A DNA stretch of 64,000 nt from Flavobacterium oncorhynchi. GTDB lineage: Bacteria > Bacteroidota > Bacteroidia > Flavobacteriales > Flavobacteriaceae. The stretch lies in assembly GCF_002217355.1 (NCBI RefSeq), contig NZ_MUHA01000023.1, positions 62,001-126,000 on the forward strand, given 5' to 3'. The notes below the pieces were generated by a model. That model searched no databases and had not been told where the DNA came from. It worked only from the letters and a program-made list of their open reading frames with translations. Below are positions 35,359 to 45,037 of the stretch, in pieces. Both the position numbers and the translations under genes were made by a program. Each line of letters opens with the position of its first letter. Position 1 is the first letter of the stretch.

Positions 35359-36540
35359 ATGAATTCCCCCATTAAAGCCGTTCATCCCATATATAATCTT
35401 CAGTTTGGATTAGTTTGTTTAAGTTCATTACTCTTTTCAGCTAGTTTCAATATGCTGATTCCTGAACTCCCTGAATACCTGAGTAAAATGGGCGGAGCAG
35501 AATATAAAGGATTAATTGTAGCGTTTTTTACATTAACGGCAGGAATTTCAAGACCATTCAGCGGTCGATTGACCGATACTTTAGGTAGAGTTCCTGTTAT
35601 GGCAGTAGGCTCAATCGTATGTTTTGTCTGTGGTATTCTGTATGCCGTTTTAGGAACTGTTTCTGGTTTTTTGTTTTTACGATTAATTCATGGATTTTCG
35701 ACAGGATTTAAACCTACAGCAACTGCAGCTTATGTTGCGGATATTGTTCCAAGAGAACGTTGGGGAGAAGCTTTGGGTTTACACGGACTCTGTTTTTCTA
35801 TCGGAATGGCTTTGGGGCCGGCGATTGGGAGTACGATTAAAATATATTCCTCTATGAATATGCTCTTCTATGCCTCTTCTGTTTTTGCACTTTTGTCTAT
35901 TGTGATTTTAATGAATATGAAAGAAACGTTGAAACACAAACAACGTTTTAGTCTGCGTATCCTTAGAATTTCGAGAAAAGACATTATTGCTGTAGAAGTA
36001 CTGCCGGCAGCTATAGTTACTTTTCTTTCTTATATGGCTTACGGAGTAATATTGACATTAATTCCTGATTGGAGCCAGTATCTAGGAATAACGAATAAAG
36101 GTTTGTTTTTTATGGTCTTTACAATTACTTCGGTAATGATTCGTTTTGGAGCAGGAAAAGCATCTGATAAATATGGTCGTTTGCATTTAATAGGTATTGG
36201 ACTTTTCTTTTTAATTATATCACTAGTAATTGTCGGGTTTTCAACATCAATCAGCGGACTTTTAATAGGCGCAGCAATCTACGGAATCTCGACAGGAATT
36301 GTATCACCAGCTCTTAATGCTTGGACGGTTGATATGAGTTTTCCAGATCATCGAGGAAAAGCAATGGCAACAATGTACATTGCACTTGAGGCAGGAATTG
36401 GTCTTGGCGCTCTTGTAGCTGGATGGATGTATCAAGATGTAATTGCAAAAATTCCGATGCTTATGTACGCCAGTGCTGCAATGGTTTTTCTGGCTCTTAC
36501 TTACGTTTGGATGCGATTGCGAAATACTAAAAGTGCTTAA
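35359..36540 (+). CDS. Major facilitator superfamily transporter
   Basis: 393 residues with 12 predicted membrane segments. The loop 2-3 motif is present as 'GRLTDTLGRVPVM' (about 70-82), and the matching second-half motif as 'GKASDKYGRLHLIG' (about 261-274). The family exports or imports small molecules by secondary transport; closest in style to drug/metabolite efflux permeases, but substrate unknown. A TATCTTTG -7-like element lies at 35333-35340, 18 bp before the ATG, so the leader would be very short. Confidence 0.9.
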   Translation: MNSPIKAVHPIYNLQFGLVCLSSLLFSASFNMLIPELPEYLSKMGGAEYKGLIVAFFTLTAGISRPFSGRLTDTLGRVPVMAVGSIVCFVCGILYAVLGTVSGFLFLRLIHGFSTGFKPTATAAYVADIVPRERWGEALGLHGLCFSIGMALGPAIGSTIKIYSSMNMLFYASSVFALLSIVILMNMKETLKHKQRFSLRILRISRKDIIAVEVLPAAIVTFLSYMAYGVILTLIPDWSQYLGITNKGLFFMVFTITSVMIRFGAGKASDKYGRLHLIGIGLFFLIISLVIVGFSTSISGLLIGAAIYGISTGIVSPALNAWTVDMSFPDHRGKAMATMYIALEAGIGLGALVAGWMYQDVIAKIPMLMYASAAMVFLALTYVWMRLRNTKSA

Positions 36541-36649
36541 TTTTAAGATCCCATTGCTGTAAAATTGTTAATGATAATTTAATGATATAGTTTACTGCAT
36601 CTGATTTCTAGTATTTGGAATATATTTACTTTTCAAAAAGGAAATCAAA

Positions 36650-37924
36650 ATGAGAAAAACTACTTTATCATTATTATTTACGCTGATTAATCTATCTTTT
36701 GTTTTAGCTCAAACAACCCAGCAGGAATTATTTGATACTCCCGAAAAAACTGCAGGGGTATATTATGCTTATCCAGAAAAAGATATTGTACCTCTTACAC
36801 CTGTTCCAAAGGGGTATGAAGGATTTTATATTAGTCATTTTGGGCGTCACGGCTCTCGTTATTTAATAAGTGATAATGATTATAAAGATGTCATCAATTT
36901 ATTTGAAGATGCTGATAAAAATGGATCTTTAACTGATTTAGGTAAAGATGCTTTGAAGCGCTTACAGCAGCTTTGGACTGAAGTTGAATTTAGAGGAGGT
37001 GATCTTTCCCCGTTAGGGCAAAGAGAACAAAGAGGTATCGCGGAACGTATGTATGCAAATTATCCTAAAGTGTTTGCAAAAGAGGCTCAAGTAGAGGCAA
37101 GTGCGACATCGGTATTGCGAGTTGCACTAAGCATGGATGCTTTTTGCGAACGAATAAAAGAATTTAATCCAAACTTAGAGATTACTCGAAATGCTGGTGT
37201 AAAATGGCAGCAATATTTGAATTATCATACAAAAGAAGCGATTGCTTTTAGAGCAGCTAAAGATACTTGGAAAGAAGATTTTCTAAAATTTGAGGCTGCT
37301 CATACCCAGCCAGATCGTTTAATGAAATCCTTATTTTCTAACAACGATTATATCCTTAAGAAAGTGAATCCAAATGATCTTATGAATAAGTTATTTGCGA
37401 TCGCAGGAGGAATGCAAAATACCGAAACAAAGTTGTCATTTTATGATTTGTTCGAAAAACAAGAACTCTTTGATTTATGGCAGACCAGTAATTATCGTAT
37501 ATATGTAAATGATGCAAACGCAGCTCTTAATAATGGGATTATGTTTGAAAATCAAAAACCTACGCTGAAAAATATCCTTGAAAATGCCAATAAGATGATT
37601 GCATCAAAAGAAAAAGGCGCAACACTGCGTTTTGCACATGATGGCAATATAATTCCGTTGGCAATGCTGCTTCATTTAGACGGAAGTTACAATAGCATTT
37701 CAGATTCGAGTAAATTTTACGAAGCTTGGAGCAGTTTTAAAATTGCGCCTATGGCAGGAAACATACAAATTGTATTTTTCAGAAAACGAAAATCAGATGA
37801 TATTCTTGTGAAATTTCTTTTGCATGAAAAAGAAATATTGGTTCCAACTATTCAAACAGACAAAGCACCTTATTATCATTGGAAAGGTGTAGAAAAGTAT
37901 TACAAAAATTTGCTTTCGACTTAA
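36650..37924 (+). CDS. Secreted histidine-type phosphatase (MINPP/acid phosphatase-like)
   Basis: 424 residues; signal peptide about 1-20 ('NLSFVLAQ'). The catalytic motif is 'GRHGSRYL' (Arg66, His67, Arg70) and the second catalytic element is 'RFAHDGN' (His330, Asp331), the histidine acid phosphatase branch-2 pattern. RHGSRY rather than RHGxRxP is usual for multiple-inositol-polyphosphate-phosphatase-like members, so inositol phosphates are a plausible substrate. Probably periplasmic or outer-membrane-associated. Single gene with its own terminator. Confidence 0.88.
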   Translation: MRKTTLSLLFTLINLSFVLAQTTQQELFDTPEKTAGVYYAYPEKDIVPLTPVPKGYEGFYISHFGRHGSRYLISDNDYKDVINLFEDADKNGSLTDLGKDALKRLQQLWTEVEFRGGDLSPLGQREQRGIAERMYANYPKVFAKEAQVEASATSVLRVALSMDAFCERIKEFNPNLEITRNAGVKWQQYLNYHTKEAIAFRAAKDTWKEDFLKFEAAHTQPDRLMKSLFSNNDYILKKVNPNDLMNKLFAIAGGMQNTETKLSFYDLFEKQELFDLWQTSNYRIYVNDANAALNNGIMFENQKPTLKNILENANKMIASKEKGATLRFAHDGNIIPLAMLLHLDGSYNSISDSSKFYEAWSSFKIAPMAGNIQIVFFRKRKSDDILVKFLLHEKEILVPTIQTDKAPYYHWKGVEKYYKNLLST

Positions 37925-37930
37925 AAATGA

Positions 37931-37965
37931 AAAAAATGATGAGAATTTTAATCTCATCATTTTTT
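37931..37965 (+). terminator. Intrinsic terminator after the histidine phosphatase gene
   Basis: AAAAAATGATGAGA pairs perfectly with TCTCATCATTTTTT (37952-37965), 6 bp after the stop. A second inverted repeat, CAAAATGATA/TATCATTTTG (37980-38005), follows. Confidence 0.85.
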
Positions 37966-38166
37966 GTTTACTGCAATATCAAAATGATATGATCGTATCA
38001 TTTTGATAGGACAATCATTCGTTTAGGAAAATCTCATTATTGGTATAAACTAAACACAGACAGCTTGTAACACGTTCAAAAGAGTTGTGACGCCAGAATT
38101 GGTATATGTTTTGGAAATATTATTTTGTATCAGCATTATTAATTAAATCAATAAGCTAAATAAAAT

Positions 38167-38793
38167 ATGAAAACCCAACAACCTGTTTTGGACTTTTTAG
38201 GCAAAGACTTTTTACTTTCTGAGCCAGCGATTTTATCAATCAATAATCAAGGGATAGAAGAATTACCAAATTTTATAATCGAAATTGCCAATGTTAATCA
38301 TGTATTTTGGTTAAATGAAATTTGCAATACGACGCTGTCATCAGCTTTAGCTAGGGGAACAGGAATCTCAGGGCGTTCTCCAGAATTACTGGAAGAAAAA
38401 ATGAAAAAAGGTGAAGCTGTGATTGCTTTTGGATCAGATGGAACGTGGGCTGGCTTTTCCTTTATTTCTGCTTGGAATAATGGGGAGTATGTCTCTAATT
38501 CGGGATTGATAGTGGCGCCGCAATTTAGGCATACGGGTTTGGCAAAAAAAATTAAGCAAAAAATTTTCTGGCTCAGCCGTCAAAAATATCCTGAAGCTAA
38601 AATATTTAGTCTGACTACAGGATTGGCTGTAATGAAAATGAACCATGAACTTGGCTTTGAACCCGTCACTTATTCTGAATTAACTACTGATGATGCTTTT
38701 TGGGAGAATTGCAAATCCTGTGTTAATTGTTCTATTTTAATGAGTAAAGAGCGAAAAAATTGTTTGTGTACAGCCATGCTTTATAATCCTTAA
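38167..38793 (+). CDS. ArgA-like GNAT acetyltransferase with C-terminal cysteine motif
   Basis: 208 residues. GNAT core (about 55-165) with 'NSGLIVAPQFRHTGLAKKIKQ' as the acetyl-CoA binding loop and 'KIFSLTTGLAVMKMNHELGFEPVTYSEL'. The C-terminal cysteine-rich tail (CKSCVNC...CLCTAMLY) and the overall sequence closely recall the GNAT protein that heads the arginine-biosynthesis operon in Flavobacteria, thought to supply N-acetylglutamate. Here no arginine gene is adjacent, and there are about 30 extra N-terminal residues. A paralogue with a related or different acyl acceptor is likely. Confidence 0.75.
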   Translation: MKTQQPVLDFLGKDFLLSEPAILSINNQGIEELPNFIIEIANVNHVFWLNEICNTTLSSALARGTGISGRSPELLEEKMKKGEAVIAFGSDGTWAGFSFISAWNNGEYVSNSGLIVAPQFRHTGLAKKIKQKIFWLSRQKYPEAKIFSLTTGLAVMKMNHELGFEPVTYSELTTDDAFWENCKSCVNCSILMSKERKNCLCTAMLYNP

Positions 38794-38900
38794 CAAGATA
38801 ACATATTGTAAGTGTTTAATGTCTATGTTGCTTATTAATAATGTTTTAGATGTAAATGTTTTAGCTTTTATTCTAAAATAATTAGTTAATTGTAATTGCT

Positions 38901-38934
38901 TCGTCTGTACGTTTCGTTCGGACGATTTTTTTTT
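38901..38934 (+). terminator. Intrinsic terminator downstream of the GNAT gene
   Basis: TCGTCTG (38901-38907) pairs with CGGACGA (38919-38925), one G-T pair, then nine T residues. The rest of the 310 bp gap to the next gene shows nothing further. Confidence 0.8.
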
Positions 38935-39103
38935 ATTTAAACACATGAAAACGTAGGTTTTATGGCTAAATAAAATCTCGTGAAAAATACTTTAAGATAA
39001 AATTTAAAAAGACTATAATTCTTAAACAGTATATTGCAATACTAAACAAGCTTTCTTTCTATATACCATATAAGAGAATTTGCTGTAATAAAATTTGATT
39101 GGA

Positions 39104-41143
39104 ATGAAATTGAGGAGAAAAAGAAAAATAACATTAAAAGACTATTTTGAAAAAAACTTTAATAATGATTTAGCAGTAGAATCTTATAGCGAAAATGTAG
39201 AACTGCTTGTAAAACTAGTAAATTTAATTCGGCCGAAGAACCCAAAAACACCTGTTGTAGTTGACTTATCAGAGTTAATTAAGCTGCTTCACGAAAATCA
39301 AAATTACCGCAATGGATTGATGATTTGCATTAATGCGCATCTAGAAAAAAAGAAGTTTAATAAAATCCTTTCAGATGCAGGTATTCTTCAAGATGCCAAT
39401 TTCTTTTTTGAAGTACGAAAAAGGATTTTTGCTAAATTAATTCCAGAACAGCCGGAAAAAGATACCTTACAATTTATTCTAAATCAGATATTCTTTGTCA
39501 ATACAGACCCAATATGGATTAAAAAAGTACCTAAAAAACAAATATTCGAATTATTTTCATTGTTGCAATTTCGTTCTATTTATGAATTGAAAGAAGATAA
39601 TGCATCATTTAATGAGCTTATTTTTGCAATGGAGGTGATTACCTACCGTATTTGCGGATCAGCAATGGAAACCGATGTAATACGGATGGTTCCTGAATAT
39701 GAAAATCTCGAAAGTCCCTTTATTGCTTTTCAACGAGAATTATTGCTGATGAATGAAAGACTAATCGAATCTTCTGAAAAATCAATAAATGAGGATGATT
39801 TAGGCTACAAACAGTTAATTATTTTGCACAAGCAATGCGTTGATTATATTGAAACTGCATTTAAAAACAGTAATAAATTTGGAATTTCATTACATGTAAA
39901 TCAAAGTCTTTTAAGAATCCGTCAGCAGCTTAAGCGTTTGAAATCGCTTTTACCAATTTTGATACAAGGTAATGGGGAAGAGGCTACAAGAAATACAATT
40001 TCGCTGTCGTATAAACTCATTAAATACAATTGTGACAAAAACAATATTCGAAAATTGGTCAATGAAAGTACTCAGCTTTTATCTTATGAAATTACCCAGC
40101 ATACGGCCGATACAGGCGAGCATTATATCACCAACGATCGTAAGGAATATTACAAAATGTTCTTTTCGGCAGCTGGAGGTGGTTTTATAGTTGGAATTTT
40201 ATGTATTATCAAACTCTTGTTAGGAAAGGTTGAAACCAGTGGATTTGGTCATATCTTTTTATACAGTATGAATTATTCGATTGGATTCATCATTATCTAT
40301 ATTCTCGGATTTACACTTGCGACAAAGCAGCCGGCAATGACTGCTTCAGCATTAGTTAGAGCTTTGCAAGAAGGATTTAAGCAAAAAACACAAGACAAAA
40401 AAAACTACAAGTATAAAGAGTTTGCCATATTTTTTGCACGAGTGTTTCGTTCACAGTTCATAGCTTTTGTAGGGAATGTGATTATTGCTTTTCCGGTTTC
40501 ATTGGTCGGAATCTGGGCTATCGATCAAATATTTCATTATAACATTGCCAAGGAAAAATGGCCGACTTTAATTTACGATTTAAATCCTATTTATTCAGCA
40601 GCAATATTTCATGCGGCTATAGCAGGTGTGTTTTTATTCCTATCTGGAATTATTGCTGGTAGTATTGCTAATCGCGATAAGCATAATCATATTTATTATC
40701 GTATTCAAGAGCATCCTTTATTAAAGTTGAGTTTAGGTAAAAAATGGACAAAGAAGCTGGCATCATTATATGAAAGCAAATGGGCAGGAATTGTTTCTAA
40801 TTTTTGGTTTGGTGTTTTTATGGGAAGTACCGTTTTCATTGGGATATTTTTTGGATTAAATATAGATGTCAGACATATAACTTTCGCAAGTGGAAATTTT
40901 GCAATGGCATTATATGGCGCCGACTTTTATCTTACGCAAGAAATATTTTTGTGGTCTATTTTAGGTATCGGGCTTATTGGTTTAGTCAATTTTATGGTAA
41001 GTTTCAGTTTATCACTAGGACTTGCATTTCGTTCTCGAAATATTCCTCTTTTAGAACTTAGACAAGTAGCGCGAGCTATCTTTAGATATTTTTTAAATAA
41101 ACCTTCGCATTTCTTTTTCCCGCCAAAAAAGAGTACACCATAA
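39104..41143 (+). CDS. Gcr-family ('site-specific recombinase') membrane protein
   Basis: 679 residues from the ATG at 39104 (a TTG three codons upstream is less likely). The N-terminal ~350 residues are soluble and alpha-helical; the C-terminal half has several membrane segments with 'MTASALVRALQEG', 'GNVIIAFPVSLVGIWAIDQ' and 'FLSGIIAGSIANRDKHNHIYYRIQEHP'. This matches PF10136, annotated as site-specific recombinase after gonococcal Gcr. No catalytic tyrosine- or serine-recombinase motif is seen, and the membrane topology makes a recombinase role doubtful; the true function is unknown. Single gene. Confidence 0.8.
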   Translation: MKLRRKRKITLKDYFEKNFNNDLAVESYSENVELLVKLVNLIRPKNPKTPVVVDLSELIKLLHENQNYRNGLMICINAHLEKKKFNKILSDAGILQDANFFFEVRKRIFAKLIPEQPEKDTLQFILNQIFFVNTDPIWIKKVPKKQIFELFSLLQFRSIYELKEDNASFNELIFAMEVITYRICGSAMETDVIRMVPEYENLESPFIAFQRELLLMNERLIESSEKSINEDDLGYKQLIILHKQCVDYIETAFKNSNKFGISLHVNQSLLRIRQQLKRLKSLLPILIQGNGEEATRNTISLSYKLIKYNCDKNNIRKLVNESTQLLSYEITQHTADTGEHYITNDRKEYYKMFFSAAGGGFIVGILCIIKLLLGKVETSGFGHIFLYSMNYSIGFIIIYILGFTLATKQPAMTASALVRALQEGFKQKTQDKKNYKYKEFAIFFARVFRSQFIAFVGNVIIAFPVSLVGIWAIDQIFHYNIAKEKWPTLIYDLNPIYSAAIFHAAIAGVFLFLSGIIAGSIANRDKHNHIYYRIQEHPLLKLSLGKKWTKKLASLYESKWAGIVSNFWFGVFMGSTVFIGIFFGLNIDVRHITFASGNFAMALYGADFYLTQEIFLWSILGIGLIGLVNFMVSFSLSLGLAFRSRNIPLLELRQVARAIFRYFLNKPSHFFFPPKKSTP

Positions 41144-41256
41144 AGACCTTTTTTGAGTCACCTTTTTTAGGATTTAAACAGCAAGAGTATTAAAATGATA
41201 CTTGCAACCCCAAAAAAGAAAAGTAAAATAATAAATGATTTTTTTAAGTAGATAAT

Positions 41257-41294
41257 AAAAAGGCGCTAGTTTCATCAGAAATTAGCGCCTTTTA
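41257..41294 (+). terminator. Intrinsic terminator after the Gcr-family gene
   Basis: AAAAGGCGCTA (41258-41268) pairs with TAGCGCCTTTT (41283-41293), flanked by A and T tracts. Confidence 0.85.
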
Positions 41295-41321
41295 TACTAT
41301 TTGTTGTATCTCAATAAAAAA

Positions 41322-41352
41322 TTGATTTATACTTAGACAGTTTGTATTTTTG
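41322..41352 (+). promoter_or_regulatory. Promoter of the SpoU-family methyltransferase gene
   Basis: TTG (41322-41324), 20 bp spacer, TATTTTTG (41345-41352), a full match to the Bacteroidota promoter pattern. The ATG is only 5 bp beyond, so the mRNA would be nearly leaderless. Confidence 0.6.
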
Positions 41353-41357
41353 CCACT

Positions 41358-41816
41358 ATGAATGATAATTTTACAAACGAATACTTTGGAATAGGAATAC
41401 AAAATGGTAAAACACCAGAAAATTTAGGTGTTTTGTGGCGATCAGCTCAAAACTTGGGTGCTACTTTTATATTTACCATAGGGAATCGATATGCCAAACA
41501 AGCCTGTGATACTCACGATGCCGTAAAAGCAATTCCGTATTTTCATTACGATACTTTTGAAGCTTTCCTTGAAAACTTGCCTAAAGGAGCGCGATTAGTA
41601 GGTGTTGAACTAAACGAAAGAGCTTCGGATTTAGAAACCTACGAACATCCAAGACGTTGTGTATATTTATTGGGCGCAGAAGATCACGGTCTATCCAAAA
41701 AAGTAATGGAAAAATGCCACCATTTAGTAAAATTCAAATCAGTAAAGAGTTTAAATGTTGCTGTGGCGGGAACTATTGTTATGTATGACAGAAACTTGGC
41801 TAAACCGCGTTCATAA
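41358..41816 (+). CDS. SpoU/TrmH-family RNA methyltransferase
   Basis: 152 residues, one SPOUT domain. Motif 1 'GKTPENLGVLWRSAQNLGA', motif 2 'YLLGAEDHGLSKKVM' and motif 3 'SLNVAVAGTIVMYDR' are intact; these form the knot that binds S-adenosylmethionine. Size fits TrmL-type enzymes acting on tRNA 2'-O-ribose, but an rRNA target cannot be excluded. It is the last ordinary chromosomal gene before the defence island. Confidence 0.9.
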   Translation: MNDNFTNEYFGIGIQNGKTPENLGVLWRSAQNLGATFIFTIGNRYAKQACDTHDAVKAIPYFHYDTFEAFLENLPKGARLVGVELNERASDLETYEHPRRCVYLLGAEDHGLSKKVMEKCHHLVKFKSVKSLNVAVAGTIVMYDRNLAKPRS

Positions 41817-41865
41817 GAGATTAATATATTTACCCTAAACCTTATTGTAATTTATAGATAAAAGT

Positions 41866-41904
41866 AATTCCTCAATTTAAATTCTAAATTTAAATTGAGG
41901 AATT
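41866..41904. terminator. Bidirectional hairpin at the left border of the defence island
   Basis: Perfect 17 bp inverted repeat (41866-41882 with 41888-41904), 5 nt loop, between the convergent methyltransferase and Mrr genes. Confidence 0.8.
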
Positions 41905-41974
41905 AAATTTTGATAACCTTAACTGAGAAATACAGATAACGTTTTATTTAATACAATATCATTTTAATGGTATT

Positions 41975-42904
41975 TTATATTTCTTCAAAAAAATCTATGT
42001 CAATTCTCTTTAATTGAATAGTTTCATCGACTTGAACACCAACATTAAATTCGATAGCTAAATTGGCTAATTTTTTGCCATCAATAAGTATTATTTTGTG
42101 TTGTTTACTTTCTAAAGCAGTTTTTATTGCGTCTGGAGAAAATGAAGAAGTTGTTAGAAAAACTCCTTTACTAAAGCCTTTGATGGCTAATGAACCAATG
42201 AAATTTCTAATATCTGGTGAACCTACATTTCCATCTTTAAACCTTTTTGCCTGTATACCTACTGATTCTAAACCAAGGACATCCTGTAAAATTATACCAT
42301 CAATACCATTATCTCCACTTGCACCAGTAACCATTCCTGAATCTTTTCTGAATCCTCCATAGCCCATTGATTGAAGTAATTGAACCACAAATTTTTCAAA
42401 ATATTGGAAAGTATTTCCTTTTAAATTATCTAATATGTCTGATGCTAATTGTTGATTAATGGCATCGATTGTTGTAGTAAGTCTTTCTTGCGGTGTCATT
42501 TCTTCCTCTTGAATCTTATTTGATTCACTTTCTAGCTCTTGTGAGCCAGTAATTGAGTTAAAAGTAGATCGCCATTCATTATACATTGGGAATTGCAGCA
42601 ATTCCTGCATTCTTAATTTCTCAGGATTTGTTTTTAGAAAATCTAAGCCAACTGGAGTTATTTGGTATACACCACGTTCAGGATAATGAATCAATCCGGC
42701 ATTTTTTAGATAGCTTCGCGACCATCCTACACGATTTCTAAATAATCCCATTTTTCCACTAGGAACTTGTAAAGCTAGATCGTCGGCAGTCAATTTGAAA
42801 TGACTTGCTAGATTTTCCATAACTTGATTTAGGGACTGTTTCTTGCCGTCGTTTAAGTTTTGTAAAAAAGGTAACATTATCGTTTGAAAATCTGGTACTG
42901 ACAT
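41975..42904 (-). CDS. mrr: Mrr-family type IV restriction endonuclease
   Basis: 309 residues. N-terminal Mrr_N winged-helix domain (about 5-95: 'RNRVGWSRSYLKNAGLIHYPERGVYQIT') and a C-terminal PD-(D/E)XK nuclease domain with 'GASGDNGIDGII' (Asp202) and 'VGIQAKRF' (Gln218, Lys220), the D...QxK signature of Mrr. It cuts methylated DNA. It is the last gene of the first type I operon, 19 bp after hsdM, so the host's own type I methylation must be outside its specificity. Confidence 0.9.
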   Translation of the reverse strand: MSVPDFQTIMLPFLQNLNDGKKQSLNQVMENLASHFKLTADDLALQVPSGKMGLFRNRVGWSRSYLKNAGLIHYPERGVYQITPVGLDFLKTNPEKLRMQELLQFPMYNEWRSTFNSITGSQELESESNKIQEEEMTPQERLTTTIDAINQQLASDILDNLKGNTFQYFEKFVVQLLQSMGYGGFRKDSGMVTGASGDNGIDGIILQDVLGLESVGIQAKRFKDGNVGSPDIRNFIGSLAIKGFSKGVFLTTSSFSPDAIKTALESKQHKIILIDGKKLANLAIEFNVGVQVDETIQLKRIDIDFFEEI

Positions 42905-42923
42905 TTGTGTATTTTCTAATTAA

Positions 42924-44417
42924 TTATTTTAAACTAGCAATAATTGCTCTAAAGCTATCTAAACTTGCTTCTATATTTTCTACTATTTCTAATGCTAATA
43001 CATCAGGATCTGGCAAATTATCAAGATCAGCCAAAGATTTATCTTTTAACCAAGTGATATCTAAACTTGTTTTGTCTCGTGCAATAATTTCATCGTACAA
43101 GAATTTTCTCCAACGTCCTTCTGGATTTGTTTCGGCATTGTAAGTCTCTTTTCTTTTGTTTCGGTTTTCAGGATTATAAAGAGAGATAAAATCTTTTAAA
43201 TCACTTAATTTTAAAGGATTTTTCTTTAAAGTATGATGAACATTTGTTCTGTAATCATATACCCAAGTTTCTTTTGTCCAGGGATCTTTGCTTGATGGTT
43301 TTCCATCGAAGAAAAGAACGTTGGCTTTTACTCCATTGGCGTAAAAAATTCCTGTAGGTAAGCGTAATATAGTATGTAAATCAGTTGTTTCAAGTAATTT
43401 TTTACGAACGGTTTCTCCAACGCCACCTTCAAACAAAACATTATCAGGTAATACAACCGCAGCCATTCCTGTTGTTTTAAGCATTGTACGGATGTGCTGT
43501 ACAAAGTTTAATTGTTTATTACTAGTTGTAACCCAAAAATCCTGACGATTATAAGTTAGATCTTCTTTTTCTTGTTCTCCATCCTGATTAGTAAAAGTCA
43601 TACTGCTTTTTTTACCAAAAGGTGGATTTGCTAAAATATAATCGTAGCGAGTTCCAGAGTCTGTTATTAGAGAATCGTTTGGAGAAATGAAATTATCAGA
43701 ATCTATGTCTCCAATATTATGAAGGAATAAATTCATTAGAGCTAATCGTCTTGTGCTAGCTACAATTTCGTTCCCGAAAAAAGTTTCATATTTCAAGAAT
43801 TGCTTAGCTTCTTTATCTAAATCTCTATTATCTACAAGCCAATCATAGGCAGTAAGGAAAAAGCCTCCTGTACCACAAGCAGGATCGGCAATTGTTTTTA
43901 AAGGTTCGGGACGCAAACATTCTACCATTGCTTTAATTAATGGGCGAGGAGTGAAGTACTGTCCAGCACCACTTTTTGTATCTTCAGCATTCTTTTCTAG
44001 TAAACCTTCATAAATATCACCTTTGTCTTTTACGCCCATCAAAATCCAATTTTCGACATTGATAAGAGCAATAAGTTTATAAAGTTTTGCAGGATCTTGT
44101 ATCTTATTTTGACTTTTAATGAATATTTGACCTAGAATTCCTTTTTCTCTTGCCAATTCACGAAGCATGACATTGTAATGTGACTCCAATTCTGTGCCGC
44201 TTTTATCATTCAAAGTTTCCCATGCATATTCTGCAGGAATCGGCATTTTTCGATTGTGAGGTGGTTTTGTATATTCATCAGCCATTTTTAAGAACAGTAA
44301 ATAGGTTAATTGTTCTAAATAGTCACCGTAGCCAACACCGTCATCTCTAAGAGTTTGGCAGAATGCCCATACTTTAGAGACTATACTAGAAGTGTTTGCT
44401 GATTTTTCTTTGCTCAT
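42924..44417 (-). CDS. hsdM: Type I restriction-modification methyltransferase subunit
   Basis: 497 residues. N-terminal HsdM helical domain (about 10-140), then the N6-adenine methyltransferase core with SAM motif 'ADPACGTGGFFLTAYD' (about 177-191) and catalytic motif 'NPPFG' (264-268). 'QYFTPRPLI' precedes the SAM motif as usual. Its start overlaps the HNH gene stop by 1 bp (TAATG), so it is translationally coupled to a Septu-like gene rather than to hsdS, which is unusual. Confidence 0.93.
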   Translation of the reverse strand: MSKEKSANTSSIVSKVWAFCQTLRDDGVGYGDYLEQLTYLLFLKMADEYTKPPHNRKMPIPAEYAWETLNDKSGTELESHYNVMLRELAREKGILGQIFIKSQNKIQDPAKLYKLIALINVENWILMGVKDKGDIYEGLLEKNAEDTKSGAGQYFTPRPLIKAMVECLRPEPLKTIADPACGTGGFFLTAYDWLVDNRDLDKEAKQFLKYETFFGNEIVASTRRLALMNLFLHNIGDIDSDNFISPNDSLITDSGTRYDYILANPPFGKKSSMTFTNQDGEQEKEDLTYNRQDFWVTTSNKQLNFVQHIRTMLKTTGMAAVVLPDNVLFEGGVGETVRKKLLETTDLHTILRLPTGIFYANGVKANVLFFDGKPSSKDPWTKETWVYDYRTNVHHTLKKNPLKLSDLKDFISLYNPENRNKRKETYNAETNPEGRWRKFLYDEIIARDKTSLDITWLKDKSLADLDNLPDPDVLALEIVENIEASLDSFRAIIASLK

Positions 44418-45037
44418 TAAAATTTAAAATTTAGTATATCTAAAACTCTTTGTTTTATTTGTTGTCTGTTATTATATTTTGCCAATTTTTTTTCAAACAT
44501 AATTTGTTTTGCTCTAGCAGTTGTATGTGCTTCCGAAGCTAAGCCAAATAAATCTATTGAAAACATTCCCTGAGGTGAAGTAGATGAAATCAATATTTCA
44601 AATTCACCAGTTGACCAACTAAAATGGTTATTTGGATTATCAAAATATGGATGAACTAGCTTAAATGTACAGTTACTATAATTTGTTAAATCAATATTAT
44701 TTAATACATCAACTTGACCTTTTTTAGAAGAACTGTTGCAGTATTGGCAACATATAACCAGATTATGAGGAGTAAATGTAAATTCAATATATGCAGGTCT
44801 TTTTAACCCTCCTTTTTTTGCAATATGGTCTAATTCGGCTCTTCCACCTTCATTTACAGCTAGCCCACAAAAAGCACATTTATTATTTTGAATCGATAAC
44901 AATTGATTATGAATGTGATTTTTTATATAATTTAAATTTCTATTATCCCATAATCCCGGAGTGAAAGGTATAAAAGAATTCAAATATTCTTGTTGTGCAA
45001 TATCTAATTGAAATGTTTGATTTATTCTGTTTATCAT
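44417..45037 (-). CDS. HNH endonuclease, Septu PtuB-like
   Basis: 206 residues. HNH zinc-type nuclease core: 'CAFCGLAV' (Cys54, Cys57), 'AELDHIAKKGG' (Asp70, His71), 'TPHNLVICCQYCNSSSKKG' (Asn92, Cys97, Cys100). It overlaps the ATPase gene upstream by 4 bp (ATGA) and hsdM downstream by 1 bp. An ATPase/HNH pair is the makeup of the Septu anti-phage system, where the HNH partner cleaves nucleic acid once phage is sensed. I call it PtuB-like from this arrangement, not from a search. Confidence 0.75.
   Translation of the reverse strand: MINRINQTFQLDIAQQEYLNSFIPFTPGLWDNRNLNYIKNHIHNQLLSIQNNKCAFCGLAVNEGGRAELDHIAKKGGLKRPAYIEFTFTPHNLVICCQYCNSSSKKGQVDVLNNIDLTNYSNCTFKLVHPYFDNPNNHFSWSTGEFEILISSTSPQGMFSIDLFGLASEAHTTARAKQIMFEKKLAKYNNRQQIKQRVLDILNFKF

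Noticed and set aside
39104..41143. Mobile element or integrase marking the island border
   Set aside because: Despite the family name, no integrase motif or flanking repeats; it is a stand-alone membrane protein gene.
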